The notes beneath the pieces are model-generated. The model saw nothing but the letters and a program-made list of their open reading frames with translations, was not told the DNA's origin and did no database searches. A DNA stretch of 64,000 bases from Umezawaea tangerina (GTDB lineage: Bacteria > Actinomycetota > Actinomycetes > Mycobacteriales > Pseudonocardiaceae), in NCBI RefSeq assembly GCF_003002815.1, contig NZ_PVTF01000012.1:248001-312000 (forward strand), written 5' to 3'. This document shows positions 45,397-54,155 of this stretch, piece by piece. The position numbers were made by a program, and so were the translations under genes. Within the stretch, counting starts at the first letter, position 1; each line of letters opens with the position of its first letter.

Positions 45397-45996
45397 ATGG
45401 GGTATTTCCAACCGGGGGACACGGCCCTGCGCCGTGAGGTGCTGCACGGGAGACCGTGGGCCGTGACGCCGTCGAGGGTCGTGCTGGACGAGCCGGGGCT
45501 GCTGGTCGTCTTCGTCGTGCCGGGCACCCGCTTCGGGTTCCCGGAGCACCACTGGCCGCACGGCTGGCAGGTCGCGGGCAACACGCACTGGCGCGGCAAC
45601 GGCAAGCTCCAGATGCACCGGCCGGACGAGGCGTACTCGGTCGACCTGTACTGGCACGGCGAGGAACGGAGGTTCGGCGGCTGGTACCTGAACCTCCAGG
45701 ACCCGTACCGCCGCACCGAGCTGGGCTTCGACACCCTCGACCACGAGCTGGACTACTGGGTGCCCGCCGACGGCGAGTGGGTCGAGAAGGACCGCGAGGA
45801 CTTCGAGCGCCAGGTCGTGGCGGGCAAGTACTCCCCCGAGCTGGCCGGGCGGATCCGGCGGCAGGGCGAGGACATCGAGGCCATGCTGACCGCGGGCACG
45901 ACGTGGTGGGACCCGAGGTGGGCCGACTGGGAGCCCGACCCGGACTGGCCCGTGCCGACCCTGCCGGAGGGCTGGGAGGACTACCCGCTCCCGTGA
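45397..45996 (+). CDS. DUF402-domain protein
   Basis: 199 residues from ATG 45397. TAGGCT ends 6 nt before the start, so the mRNA is probably leaderless. The DUF402 core is FGGWYLNLQDPYRRTELGFDTLDHELDYWVPADGEW with the Asp/Glu cluster that binds metal in relatives (YjjG/Ntdp-like nucleoside phosphatases). The C-terminus is Trp- and acidic-rich (TTWWDPRWADWEPDPDWPVP). Family members hydrolyse nucleoside di/triphosphates; specificity is unknown. Its stop overlaps the next gene start by 4 nt (GTGA). Confidence 0.92.
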   Translation: MGYFQPGDTALRREVLHGRPWAVTPSRVVLDEPGLLVVFVVPGTRFGFPEHHWPHGWQVAGNTHWRGNGKLQMHRPDEAYSVDLYWHGEERRFGGWYLNLQDPYRRTELGFDTLDHELDYWVPADGEWVEKDREDFERQVVAGKYSPELAGRIRRQGEDIEAMLTAGTTWWDPRWADWEPDPDWPVPTLPEGWEDYPLP

Positions 45997-46598
45997 ACAT
46001 CCGACCGCTGACCCCCGCGACGCTCGTGGCCGAGCTGGTCGCGCGGATCGACGCGCTGCCGCGGGACGGCCGGGCCCGCGTGGTCGTGGACGGGGCCGAC
46101 GCCGCGGCGCCCGGCGAGGTCGCCGACGCGCTCGTCGACCCGCTGCGGGCGCTGGGACGACCGGTGCTGCGGGTGTCGACAGGGGACTTCCTGCGGCCCG
46201 CGTCCGTCCGGCTGGAGCACGGCCGGTTCGACCCGCTGGCGTTCCGCGACGAGTGGCTCGACGTGGGCGGGCTGGTGCGGGAGGTGCTCGCCCCGCTCGC
46301 GCCCGGCGGGACCGGGCGGGTGCTGCCGTCGCTGTGGGACGCGGCCGCGGACCGGGCCAGCCGCGCCGGGTACGTGGAGCTCGGGTCCGGCGGGGTGCTG
46401 CTGCTCGACGGGCCGCTGCTGCTGGACCGCGGGTTACCGGTGGAGCTGTCGGTGCACCTCTGGCTCTCACCGGGGGCGCTGGCGCGGAAGACGGCGGCCG
46501 ACCGGGAGTGGACGCTGCCCGCGTACTCCGACTACAAGCCGCAGGCCGACGTCGTGGTGCGCTACGACCACCCGGACCGGCCCGCGCTCGTCGTCTGA
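45993..46598 (+). CDS. uridine-kinase-like protein with a degenerate P-loop
   Basis: 201 residues from GTG 45993, coupled to the DUF402 gene. Overall it resembles actinobacterial uridine kinase-like proteins (STGDFLRPASVRLEHGRFDPLAFRDEWLDVGGL, LGSGGVLLLDGPLLLDRGLPVELSVHLWLSPGALARK). The Walker A position reads VVVDGADAAAPGEVADAL and lacks the usual GKT/S. The YDHPDRPALV ending is typical. Kinase activity is doubtful; it may bind nucleotides differently or be regulatory. Confidence 0.85.
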   Translation: MNIRPLTPATLVAELVARIDALPRDGRARVVVDGADAAAPGEVADALVDPLRALGRPVLRVSTGDFLRPASVRLEHGRFDPLAFRDEWLDVGGLVREVLAPLAPGGTGRVLPSLWDAAADRASRAGYVELGSGGVLLLDGPLLLDRGLPVELSVHLWLSPGALARKTAADREWTLPAYSDYKPQADVVVRYDHPDRPALVV

Positions 46599-46636
46599 AC
46601 CCCCACCGGGTCCGGGGTTCCGGTTACAGTGGTGGC

Positions 46637-46924
46637 ATGACGAGACGGCAGCGGCTGCACGTGCTGCTCGTCGTGCTGTTCCCGGCCTTCTACGCGATCG
46701 CGCTGTTCCACAACCCGGCCGAGCTGCTGGCCGCGATCACCGCGCTGGCCGTCGTCCTGCTGCTGGTCGCCAACCCGCCGGTCCCGCGGACCGCGCCCGC
46801 GTGGACCCGCTCGCTGTCGTTGCGCGAGAAGGCCATGCGCACGGCACACCTCCGCCTGCGCGACCCCGACGCGGCAGGCCGACCCCGTCCCCGAGCACCC
46901 GGACTCGGCGTTCCCCACGCCTAG
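46637..46924 (+). CDS. DUF6412-type small membrane protein
   Basis: 95 residues from ATG 46637; TACAGT ends 6 nt before the start (leaderless pattern). Two membrane segments (HVLLVVLFPAFYAIAL and LLAAITALAVVLLLVAN) are followed by a basic/Pro-rich cytosolic tail. Proteins like this (DUF6412) are often encoded beside YidC paralogues in actinobacteria, as here. Function unknown. Confidence 0.85.
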   Translation: MTRRQRLHVLLVVLFPAFYAIALFHNPAELLAAITALAVVLLLVANPPVPRTAPAWTRSLSLREKAMRTAHLRLRDPDAAGRPRPRAPGLGVPHA

Positions 46925-46962
46925 GTCCGGTTCTTCCCGCTCGACTCCGACGGAGTACTCCC

Positions 46963-47631
46963 TTGTTCCACGCCTTGGGCTCAGCCCTGGCCGGGCTCGT
47001 CCCGCCCGCCGCCGCCATCGTCCTGTTCACCCTGACCGTCCGACTCCTCGTGCACCCGCTCACGCGCGCCGCCGTGCGCGCCGAGAAGGCCAAGTCCGCG
47101 CTCGCGCCGCAGGTGGAGGTGCTGCGCAAGAAGCACGGCAAGGACCTCGTCAAGCTCCAGGAAGCCACTGCGGAGCTCTACCGGGACTCGGGGACGTCCC
47201 TGTTCGCGGGCTTCCTGCCGATGCTCGTCCAGGCACCGTTCTTCATGATCATGTACCGGCTCGTCACCACGCCGAACCCGCTGCTCGACGGCACCCTGTT
47301 CGGCGCGCCGCTGGGCACCCGCTGGTACGGCTCCTACCAGCACACACCGGTGTTCCTGGGCGTGTGCGCGCTGATCGCCCTGGTCGCCTACGGCACCTTC
47401 CGGTGGCAGGCGATGACGGCGGAGCGGAACGGGACACCGCAGGTCCCGCTCGCGCGGGTCCTGCGGTTCCTGCCGTTCGGCACCGTGCTGATGGCGGCGG
47501 TCCTGCCGCTCGCCGCGGGCGTCTACCTGCTGACGACGACTAGCTGGACGTTGCTCGAGCGAGCTTGGCTGCACCGCGCAGCGGCGCACCCGCCTCGTGC
47601 AGGTGCTGGAGCACGTACCCGTACGACCTGA
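46963..47631 (+). CDS. YidC/Oxa1-family membrane insertase paralogue
   Basis: 222 residues from TTG 46963, with GGAG about 8 nt upstream. Four or five membrane segments: PPAAAIVLFTLTVRLLVHPL, AGFLPMLVQAPFFMIMYRLV, TPVFLGVCALIALVAYGTF, and VLRFLPFGTVLMAAVLPLAAGVYLLT. The hydrophilic loop AAVRAEKAKSALAPQVEVLRKKHGKDLVKLQEATAELYRDSG is the usual cytosolic YidC hairpin. This short form is a second paralogue in many actinobacteria. Its last 92 bp are antisense to the end of the desaturase gene. Confidence 0.92.
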   Translation: MFHALGSALAGLVPPAAAIVLFTLTVRLLVHPLTRAAVRAEKAKSALAPQVEVLRKKHGKDLVKLQEATAELYRDSGTSLFAGFLPMLVQAPFFMIMYRLVTTPNPLLDGTLFGAPLGTRWYGSYQHTPVFLGVCALIALVAYGTFRWQAMTAERNGTPQVPLARVLRFLPFGTVLMAAVLPLAAGVYLLTTTSWTLLERAWLHRAAAHPPRAGAGARTRTT

Positions 47632-48583
47632 ACAGGCCGCACTGGGCGTAGGAGATCGAGTGCTGTTCGCAGAACTCGCGCACGAGCACCTGCGCCCGGC
47701 GCAGGCTCACGCTGGGCATGCTCGGGAAGAGGTGGTGCTCGATCTGGTAGTTGAGGCCGCCGAGAGCCAGGTCGGTGAACCAGTTCCCGTTGACGTTGCG
47801 GGAGGTGAGCACCTGCTTGCGCAGGAAGTCGAACTCGTGCTCGTCGGTCAGCACGGGCATGCCCTTGTGGTTGGGCGCGAACGAGACGCCCATGTAGAGC
47901 CCGAACGCCGCCTGGTGGACCAGGATGAAGAGCACGCCCTTGAGGGGGGACATCACCAGGAACACCGCGGCGAGGTAGCCGACGATGTGGACGGACAGCA
48001 GCGCGGCCTCCACGCCCCAGCCCTTGATCTTGCGCCGCAGGATCGCGTTCACGCTGATGACGTGCAGGCTGAAGCCCTCGAGCAGCAGCAGCGGGAAGAA
48101 GAAGATCGCCTGGTGCTTCGTGATGAAGCGGAAGATCCCCTTCTTGGTCAGCGACTGCTCGGAGGTGAAGGCGAGCACCGAGATGTCGACGTCCGGGTCG
48201 TCGTCGATGTGGTTCGGGTTGGCGTGGTGCCGGTTGTGCTTGCTGATCCACCAGCCGTAGCTGATGCCGCTGAAGAGGTTGCCGTACAGCAGGCCCGCCA
48301 CCTCGTTGGCCCGCTTGCTCCGGAAGATCTGCCGGTGGCCCGAGTCGTGGCCGAGGAACGCGTGCTGGGTGAACACCACACCCAGCAGACCAGCGATGGC
48401 CAGCTGCCACCACGAGTCGCCGACGAGCACGAACGCCGTCGCGGACAGCGCGAGCACCAGCGCGTTGCCCACGACTCGGAAGGTGTAGTAGTGCGGTCTG
48501 CGGTCGAGCAGACCCGCCTGCTTGATGGTCCGGGACAGCTCAGCGAAGTCGCTGCCCCGCTTGCCTGCCGCGTCGACGGTCAA
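47540..48583 (-). CDS. membrane fatty acid desaturase
   Basis: 347 residues from TTG 48583 with AGGAAA upstream. The three histidine boxes that bind the diiron centre are HDSGH (FLGHDSGHRQ), HNRHH (SKHNRHHANPNH) and QIEHH (NYQIEHHLFPSMP). Hydrophobic membrane segments lie around them (LALSATAFVLVGDSWWQLAIAGLLGVVF, FFFPLLLLEGFSLHVISVNAIL). No cytochrome b5 domain. It introduces a double bond into an acyl chain using O2 and an electron carrier; position specificity is unknown. Its 3' end overlaps the YidC paralogue. Confidence 0.94.
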   Translation of the reverse strand: MTVDAAGKRGSDFAELSRTIKQAGLLDRRPHYYTFRVVGNALVLALSATAFVLVGDSWWQLAIAGLLGVVFTQHAFLGHDSGHRQIFRSKRANEVAGLLYGNLFSGISYGWWISKHNRHHANPNHIDDDPDVDISVLAFTSEQSLTKKGIFRFITKHQAIFFFPLLLLEGFSLHVISVNAILRRKIKGWGVEAALLSVHIVGYLAAVFLVMSPLKGVLFILVHQAAFGLYMGVSFAPNHKGMPVLTDEHEFDFLRKQVLTSRNVNGNWFTDLALGGLNYQIEHHLFPSMPSVSLRRAQVLVREFCEQHSISYAQCGLFRSYGYVLQHLHEAGAPLRGAAKLARATSS

Positions 48584-48664
48584 CAGCCCGGTTTCCTTTC
48601 GAGTGGCCCCCGATCGCAGCCTAGAGGGGGTCTGTCCCGATTGGGAAAACACGACAGGAACCTC

Positions 48665-50191
48665 TCAGGCCAACCTCAGTTGCAACTGGGCGAACAACCG
48701 CTGCAACGGGTCGTCCAGGTCGACGCCGGAGACCTCCGCCGCGCGGCGCACCCGGTAGCGGAGCGTGTTCGGGTGGACGTGCAGGACGCGGGCCGCCGAC
48801 CGCACGTCGCCGAACGCGTCGAGGTAGGCCAGCACGGACCGGCCGAGCTCGCCGTCGAGCACGTCGAGCCTCGGGTCGCGCACGCGCGGGTTGGCCGCGA
48901 GCAGCGCGAGGGTCTCGCTGACGAGCACCCGCGACCGGACGTCGGCCAGCGTCGCCACGTCGGCGTCGAGGTCGCGGCCCATCGCGTCGAGCACCCGGTC
49001 CGCCTCCTGCCGGGACACGCCGACATCATCCAAAGTGGACACCGTCGAGCCCACCGCGGCCCGCACGCCGAGCCCGATGTGCTTGCGGGCGGTCGTCACG
49101 ATCTCCTTGGTGAGGCCCAGGAGCTGGGCCCCTGGCGGCAGGTCGGGCAGCAGCACGTAGGTCCGCGCGCCGACCTGCGTGACGAGCGCGCTGCGCCGGT
49201 ACGCGGCGGCGTGCACGGAGATCAGCCCGGTCAGCTCGGCCCGGCGCAGCTCGGCCTGGGTGCGGTCGGCGGACTCGTCGCGGGAGGAGAACACCACGAC
49301 GGCGGCGGGCTTGCCGGGGTCCGCGCCGATCTGCCCGGCCACCGACTCGGCGTCCGTGCGACCGTCCAACAGGGAGGCGAGCAGGTTCTCGCGGAACGCC
49401 GCGGTGGGCTCGTTGCGCCGTTGGACGAGGTGCAGGGCGGTCACGCGGGCAGCGCCGAGCAGGGCCCGTTCGGCCTGCTCGGTCAGCGGTGCGTCACCCT
49501 CCTGCACCCAGATCGTGCCCAGCGGGGTCGGTCCGGCGTGGATGCCGATGGCGATCCGGCGCCGGATGCCGAGCTCCGGGCGCTCGTCGATCCGCACGAC
49601 CTCCTCGCCGGAGCGCAGCAGCTGGTAGACGCCCCAGTCGCGAAGCATCTTCAGGTACGGCTCCGGTCCCTGCCTGCCGAGGATGGACAGCCTGCGCAGC
49701 TCGTCGACCTCGTCGCTGGAGCGCGAGTAGGCCAGGACCCGGCTGGAGGTGTCCTCGATGCTCACGATGCCGCCGGTCAGCGAGGCGATCGTCTGGGCCA
49801 GCGCGAACAGGTCGCCGAGCACCTCGCCGTTGTCCGCCGGGGCGGTCAGCACCGCCCTGGCCAACGACTCGAGGTGCTCCCAGCGGACCTCGGGGCGGAC
49901 CGCGACGAGCGCGACGCCCGCGTCGACGGCGGCCTGCCGGAGCTGCGGGACGGGTCCGTCGACCTTGACCGCCACGGCCACCGCCCCGCGCGCGCCCGCA
50001 GCCCTGACCAGCGGCAACGCCGCCCGACCACGTGCGCCGATGACCAGCGCGAGGTCACCGGGGCGGATGTCCGGCACGTCGTCCGGGTCCATGATCACGA
50101 CGTCCAGCACGTCGACGTCGAGCCCGCGCGGCGCCACCTGGAGCTCCACCAGCGGGTCACCCAGGGCGATCAGCACTTCCTGCAGGCTCAT
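48665..50191 (-). CDS. PucR-family transcriptional regulator of proline catabolism (probable)
   Basis: 508 residues from ATG 50191 (MSLQEVLIALGDPLVEL); a TTG 6 codons earlier is less likely. The N-terminal domain of PucR type is followed by a GGDEF-like middle and a C-terminal helix-turn-helix: AYLDAFGDVRSAARVLHVHPNTLRYRVRRAAEVSGVDLDDP (near residues 460-505). It is divergent from pruA and the proline dehydrogenase gene, 112 bp apart. PucR regulators next to put genes activate proline use in several actinobacteria; here the role is inferred from position. Confidence 0.92.
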   Translation of the reverse strand: MSLQEVLIALGDPLVELQVAPRGLDVDVLDVVIMDPDDVPDIRPGDLALVIGARGRAALPLVRAAGARGAVAVAVKVDGPVPQLRQAAVDAGVALVAVRPEVRWEHLESLARAVLTAPADNGEVLGDLFALAQTIASLTGGIVSIEDTSSRVLAYSRSSDEVDELRRLSILGRQGPEPYLKMLRDWGVYQLLRSGEEVVRIDERPELGIRRRIAIGIHAGPTPLGTIWVQEGDAPLTEQAERALLGAARVTALHLVQRRNEPTAAFRENLLASLLDGRTDAESVAGQIGADPGKPAAVVVFSSRDESADRTQAELRRAELTGLISVHAAAYRRSALVTQVGARTYVLLPDLPPGAQLLGLTKEIVTTARKHIGLGVRAAVGSTVSTLDDVGVSRQEADRVLDAMGRDLDADVATLADVRSRVLVSETLALLAANPRVRDPRLDVLDGELGRSVLAYLDAFGDVRSAARVLHVHPNTLRYRVRRAAEVSGVDLDDPLQRLFAQLQLRLA

Positions 50192-50303
50192 CTTTGTCCG
50201 TTCGGCCAAGTGGGTACCCGGATCTTAGCCGTCAGGACAAAAGCCGAGCGGTCTCCGCGACCTACGGTTGCGGAAGACATCCGCTGTTGTGGAGGAGCTG
50301 CTC

Positions 50304-51929
50304 GTGGACGCTGTGACCAGGGTTCCGTCGCCGGTGAACGAGCCGGTCCTGCAGTACGCCCCCGGTTCGCCGGAGCGCGCGGAGCTGCAGGCCAAGCTCG
50401 TCGAGCTGGTCAAGGAGCCGCTCGAGGGAACCCTGACCATCGGCGGCGAGCAGCGGTCGGGCGACGGGGCGCGGTTCGACGTCGTCCAGCCGCACAACCA
50501 CCGCTCGGTGCTCGGCACGTTCCCCAGCGCCACCCACCAGGACACCGAGGACGCGCTGGCCGCCGCGCGCGCCGCCGCCCCCGCGTGGCGCGCGCTGTCC
50601 TACGACGACCGCGCCGCGATCCTGCTGCGCGCGGCCGACCTGCTGACCGGCCCGTGGCGGTCCACGATCAACGCGGTCACGATGCTGGGCCAGTCCAAGA
50701 CCGCCATCCAGGCCGAGATCGACGCGGCGTGCGAGCTGGCCGACTTCTGGCGCTTCAACGTGGCCTTCGGCCGCACCCTGCTGGCCGAGCAGCCCACCAG
50801 CTCCACCGGCGTGTGGAACCGCACCGACCACCGCCCGCTCGAGGGCTTCGTCTACGCGATCACGCCGTTCAACTTCACCGCCATCGCGGCGAACCTGCCC
50901 ACCGCGCCCGCGCTGATGGGCAACGTGGTGCTGTGGAAGCCCTCCCCCACGCAGAGCTTCGCCGCCCAGCTGACCATGCGGCTGCTCGAAGAGGCGGGCA
51001 TGCCGCCCGGCGTCATCAACCTGCTGCCCGGCGACGGCATCGCCGTGTCCGAGGTCGCACTGTCCGCGCCGGACCTCGCGGGCATCCACTTCACCGGCTC
51101 GACCCGCACGTTCCAGCACCTCTGGGGCCAGGTCGGCGCGAACATCGCGTCCTACCGGAGCTACCCGCGGATCGTCGGCGAGACCGGCGGCAAGGACTTC
51201 GTGCTCGCGCACCCGTCCGCCGACGTCGACATCCTGCGCACGGCGCTCGTGCGCGGCGCGTTCGAGTACCAGGGCCAGAAGTGCTCGGCCGCGTCCCGCG
51301 CGTACGTGCCGCGTTCGGTGTGGGGCCGGGTGAAGGACGCGTTCCTCGCGGACGTGGCCTCGCTGACCGTCGGCGACGTGACCGACTTCGACAACTTCAT
51401 GGGCGCGGTCATCGACCGGCGCTCGTTCGACAAGCTCTCCGGTGTGCTCACCGCGGCGCGTTCGGACTCCTCGCTGGAGGTCGTCGCGGGCGGCACGGCC
51501 GACGACACCGACGGCTTCTTCGTGCAGCCGACGGTGCTGCTGGGCACCGACCCGTCGCACGAGGTGTTCACCACCGAGTACTTCGGCCCGGTGCTGTCGG
51601 TGCACGTCTACGACGACGCCGACTACGACAAGGTGCTGCGGCAGATGGAGAGCGCGTCCCCGTACGCGCTGACCGGCGCGGTCATCGCGCAGGACCGCGG
51701 CGCCGTCGCCCACGCCATGAGCGAGCTGCGCTTCGCGGCGGGCAACTTCTACGTCAACGACAAGCCGACCGGCGCGGTCGTCGGCCAGCAGCCGTTCGGC
51801 GGTGGCCGCGCGTCGGGCACCAACGACAAGGCGGGCTCCATCCACAACCTGCTCCGCTGGGTCAGCCCGCGCTCCGTCAAGGAGACGTTCGTGGCCCCGA
51901 CCTCCTACCGCTACCCGCACCAGGGCTGA
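50304..51929 (+). CDS. pruA: L-glutamate gamma-semialdehyde (1-pyrroline-5-carboxylate) dehydrogenase
   Basis: 541 residues from GTG 50304, with GGAGG about 8 nt upstream, MDAV-type start TRVPSPVNEPVLQYAPGSPER typical of this enzyme. Catalytic parts: TPFNFTAIAANLP with the oxyanion Asn, FTGSTRTFQHLW, GETGGKDFVLAHPSA with the Glu, and nucleophile Cys in GQKCSAASRAYVP. It oxidises glutamate semialdehyde to glutamate with NAD, the second step of proline breakdown. The first-step enzyme follows 25 nt downstream in the same operon. The product glutamate could feed the NAD-GDH at 4198-9180. Confidence 0.97.
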   Translation: MDAVTRVPSPVNEPVLQYAPGSPERAELQAKLVELVKEPLEGTLTIGGEQRSGDGARFDVVQPHNHRSVLGTFPSATHQDTEDALAAARAAAPAWRALSYDDRAAILLRAADLLTGPWRSTINAVTMLGQSKTAIQAEIDAACELADFWRFNVAFGRTLLAEQPTSSTGVWNRTDHRPLEGFVYAITPFNFTAIAANLPTAPALMGNVVLWKPSPTQSFAAQLTMRLLEEAGMPPGVINLLPGDGIAVSEVALSAPDLAGIHFTGSTRTFQHLWGQVGANIASYRSYPRIVGETGGKDFVLAHPSADVDILRTALVRGAFEYQGQKCSAASRAYVPRSVWGRVKDAFLADVASLTVGDVTDFDNFMGAVIDRRSFDKLSGVLTAARSDSSLEVVAGGTADDTDGFFVQPTVLLGTDPSHEVFTTEYFGPVLSVHVYDDADYDKVLRQMESASPYALTGAVIAQDRGAVAHAMSELRFAAGNFYVNDKPTGAVVGQQPFGGGRASGTNDKAGSIHNLLRWVSPRSVKETFVAPTSYRYPHQG

Positions 51930-51954
51930 TCCCCCACCACGGGAGGGAATGACC

Positions 51955-52878
51955 ATGCTCCGCTCCACGCTCCTCGCCGCCGCCCGCTCGACCGGTGCCC
52001 GCAAGCTGGTCGAGCGCACCCCGCTGACCCGCCCGGTCGTGGACCGGTTCATCGCGGGTGACGACGTCGACGCCGCGATCCGCGCCACCGGCGCGCTCGT
52101 GGCCGACGGCCGCTTCGCGACCCTGGACCACCTCGGCGAGGACACCCTCGGCGCGACCCAGGCCGACGCCACGGTGGCGGCGTACTCCGACCTGTTGTCC
52201 CGGTTGGACGACGCGGGCTACGCGGGGCGGGCCGAGGTGTCGGTGAAGCTGTCGGCCGTCGGGCGGTCGCTGCCCGTGGACGGGGAGAAGATCGCGCTGG
52301 AGAACGCCCGGCGGATCTGCGCGGCGGCCGACGCCGTGGGCACGACCGTGACGCTGGACATGGAGGACCACACCACGACCGACTCCACGTTGGACGTCCT
52401 GCGCGAGCTGCGGGTGGACTTCCCGTGGGTGGGCGCGGTGCTGCAGGCCTACCTCAAGCGCACCGAGCAGGACTGCCGCGACCTCGCCCACGCCGGGTCG
52501 CGGGTGCGGCTGTGCAAGGGCGCCTACCAGGAACCGGCCTCGGTGGCCTACCAGGACAAGACCGACGTGGACCGGTCGTACGTGCGGTGCCTGAAGGTGC
52601 TCATGGCGGGCGAGGGCTACCCGATGGTCGCCTCGCACGACCCGCGGCTGATCGCGATCGCCGCGGACCTGGCCGGGCGGCGGGCGCTGGACAGCTACGA
52701 GTTCCAGATGCTGTACGGGATCCGTCCGGAGGAGCAGAAGCGGATCGCCGCGGCGGGCAACACGATGCGCGTGTACCTGCCCTACGGCGACGAGTGGTAC
52801 GGCTACTTCATGCGGCGGCTGGCCGAGCGGCCCGCGAACGTGGCGTTCTTCCTGCGGTCGCTGGTGACCACGGGCTGA
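51955..52878 (+). CDS. putB: proline dehydrogenase, monofunctional
   Basis: 307 residues. ATG 51955 is preferred over ATG 51949 because GGGAGGGA lies 6-7 nt before it. The FAD-barrel motifs are present: DMEDHTTTDSTLDVL, RVRLCKGAYQEPASVAYQDK, and YEFQMLYGIRPEEQKRIAAAGNTMRVYLPYGDEWYGYFMRRLAERPAN. It oxidises proline to pyrroline-5-carboxylate, passing electrons to quinone or another acceptor. It forms an operon with pruA under the divergent PucR regulator. The size and motifs are those of the short actinobacterial form. Confidence 0.96.
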   Translation: MLRSTLLAAARSTGARKLVERTPLTRPVVDRFIAGDDVDAAIRATGALVADGRFATLDHLGEDTLGATQADATVAAYSDLLSRLDDAGYAGRAEVSVKLSAVGRSLPVDGEKIALENARRICAAADAVGTTVTLDMEDHTTTDSTLDVLRELRVDFPWVGAVLQAYLKRTEQDCRDLAHAGSRVRLCKGAYQEPASVAYQDKTDVDRSYVRCLKVLMAGEGYPMVASHDPRLIAIAADLAGRRALDSYEFQMLYGIRPEEQKRIAAAGNTMRVYLPYGDEWYGYFMRRLAERPANVAFFLRSLVTTG

Positions 52879-52940
52879 GCAGGGCCTCGGTGGGGTCGGG
52901 TGGTCCCGCGGGAGCCGCCGGTGGGCGTGCTGTCCGGATC

Positions 52941-53110
52941 TGGGCCCCCCGATCTCCAGGTTACGGGCGGGGTACGACAGTTCCGGTCCGGTGAGGCGGT
53001 CCGCGCGGGGTGCTGACCTCTGGATGCGGGGTGTGGGCCCCGGATTTCCAACCTACGCGAGGAGTCCGACAGTTCCGGCCCGGTGAGGCGGCCCGTCGGG
53101 CGCGGGGTGC
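52941..53110 (+). repeat. dispersed intergenic repeat, copy B: two imperfect tandem units
   Basis: Unit 1 (52941-53013) and unit 2 (53034-53110) are offset by 92-93 bp. Both run TGGGCCCC, then a TACG word, then GACAGTTCCGG, then GGTGAGGCGG, then GCGGGGTGC. Unit 1 keeps GGGGTACGACAGTTCCGG, close to copy A at 3982. They fill most of the 293-bp gap between the proline dehydrogenase gene and the convergent esterase. No gene is seen here. Confidence 0.75.
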
Positions 53111-53171
53111 GGCGGTTCGGCTTGGCGGCGGGCATCGCGGGAGCGGTGCCCGCCGCCGTCGTCGTCGCAGG

Positions 53172-54083
53172 TCAGGCGAGGCCCAGCAGGGGGCGGAGCC
53201 AGGTCGCGACGGCGGCCAGCGTCCGGTCGGCCTCGGGTGCGCGGCCCGCCATGAGCGGGTACACGTGCTGCATGCCCGGCGACACCTCCAGGGTCGTGTC
53301 GACCCCGGCGGCGCGGGCCAGCCCGGCGAAGCGCTCGGCGTTGTCGAGCAGGGCCTCGTGGCCGCCCGCGCTGAGGTACACCGGCGGCAGGCCCGCCAGG
53401 TCGGCGTGCAGCGGGTTGGCGAGGGGGTCCTTCGCGGAGCCGTCGGCGCCGAGGAACATGGCCGCCAGACCCTGGACGAGCTGCCGGTTCAGGAAGGCGT
53501 CGGTCTTCTCGTTCGTGTCGAGCGTGCCCTCGGTCGCCTCCAGGTCGTACCACGGTGACATCGCCACGACCGCGGCCGGCACGGGCCTGCCCTCGTCGCG
53601 CAGCCGCAACGCCGTGCTGGTGGCCAGGTTCCCGCCTGCCGAGTCGCCCGCGGTGGCGATGCCGCCCGCCTCGAACCCGTTGGCCAGCAACCACTCGTAG
53701 GCCGCGACCGCGTCGTCGAGCTGGGCCGGGAACGGGTTCTCCGGCGCGAGCCGGAACTCCAGCACGAGCGCGCGGATCCCGGCGGCCTTGGCCAGGTGCG
53801 CGGCGACCTTGCGGTGGCTGCCCACCGAGTTGGCCATGAACCCGCCGCCGTGGAAGTACAGGACGACCCGGTCCCGCGCCGCCCCGATCGGGTCGCACCA
53901 CAGGGCGGGACGGCCGCCCGCGTCCACCTCCTCGTAGGTGACCCCGGTCGGCTCGGCGGCCAGGGTGGACAGCTCGTCGAGGATGCCGCGCAGCTCGGGG
54001 AGCCCCATCTCCGGGTTGGCTGCGGTGCGCTCCGACATCCTCGTCATGAGGTCGCGGAGCGCGTCGGACTCGGTGCTGGGCAT
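53172..54083 (-). CDS. alpha/beta hydrolase, hormone-sensitive lipase family esterase
   Basis: 303 residues from ATG 54083. The oxyanion motif HGGGF is at 78-82, nucleophile Ser148 in GDSAGGN, and the Asp/His region in SAGGHEALLDNAERFAGLARAAGVDT and GMQHVYPL. It hydrolyses short acyl esters in the cytosol. It is divergent from a TetR-family gene with a palindrome between them, so it may be the repressed target. No signal peptide is seen; the long open frame to 54653 overlaps the TetR gene and is not used. Confidence 0.93.
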   Translation of the reverse strand: MPSTESDALRDLMTRMSERTAANPEMGLPELRGILDELSTLAAEPTGVTYEEVDAGGRPALWCDPIGAARDRVVLYFHGGGFMANSVGSHRKVAAHLAKAAGIRALVLEFRLAPENPFPAQLDDAVAAYEWLLANGFEAGGIATAGDSAGGNLATSTALRLRDEGRPVPAAVVAMSPWYDLEATEGTLDTNEKTDAFLNRQLVQGLAAMFLGADGSAKDPLANPLHADLAGLPPVYLSAGGHEALLDNAERFAGLARAAGVDTTLEVSPGMQHVYPLMAGRAPEADRTLAAVATWLRPLLGLA

Positions 54084-54155
54084 GGCGGTTCTCCGTTGTC
54101 CCGTAGGCGAAACGGCCTTGGTCGGCCGCTGCCGCGGAGTCTGCGCAGGGCAAAA

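Noticed and set aside
48665-52878. Aldehyde dehydrogenase at 50304 as a third copy of the duplicated dehydrogenase
   Set aside because: Its N-terminus, length of 541 residues and operon with proline dehydrogenase identify it as pruA; it is only distantly related.
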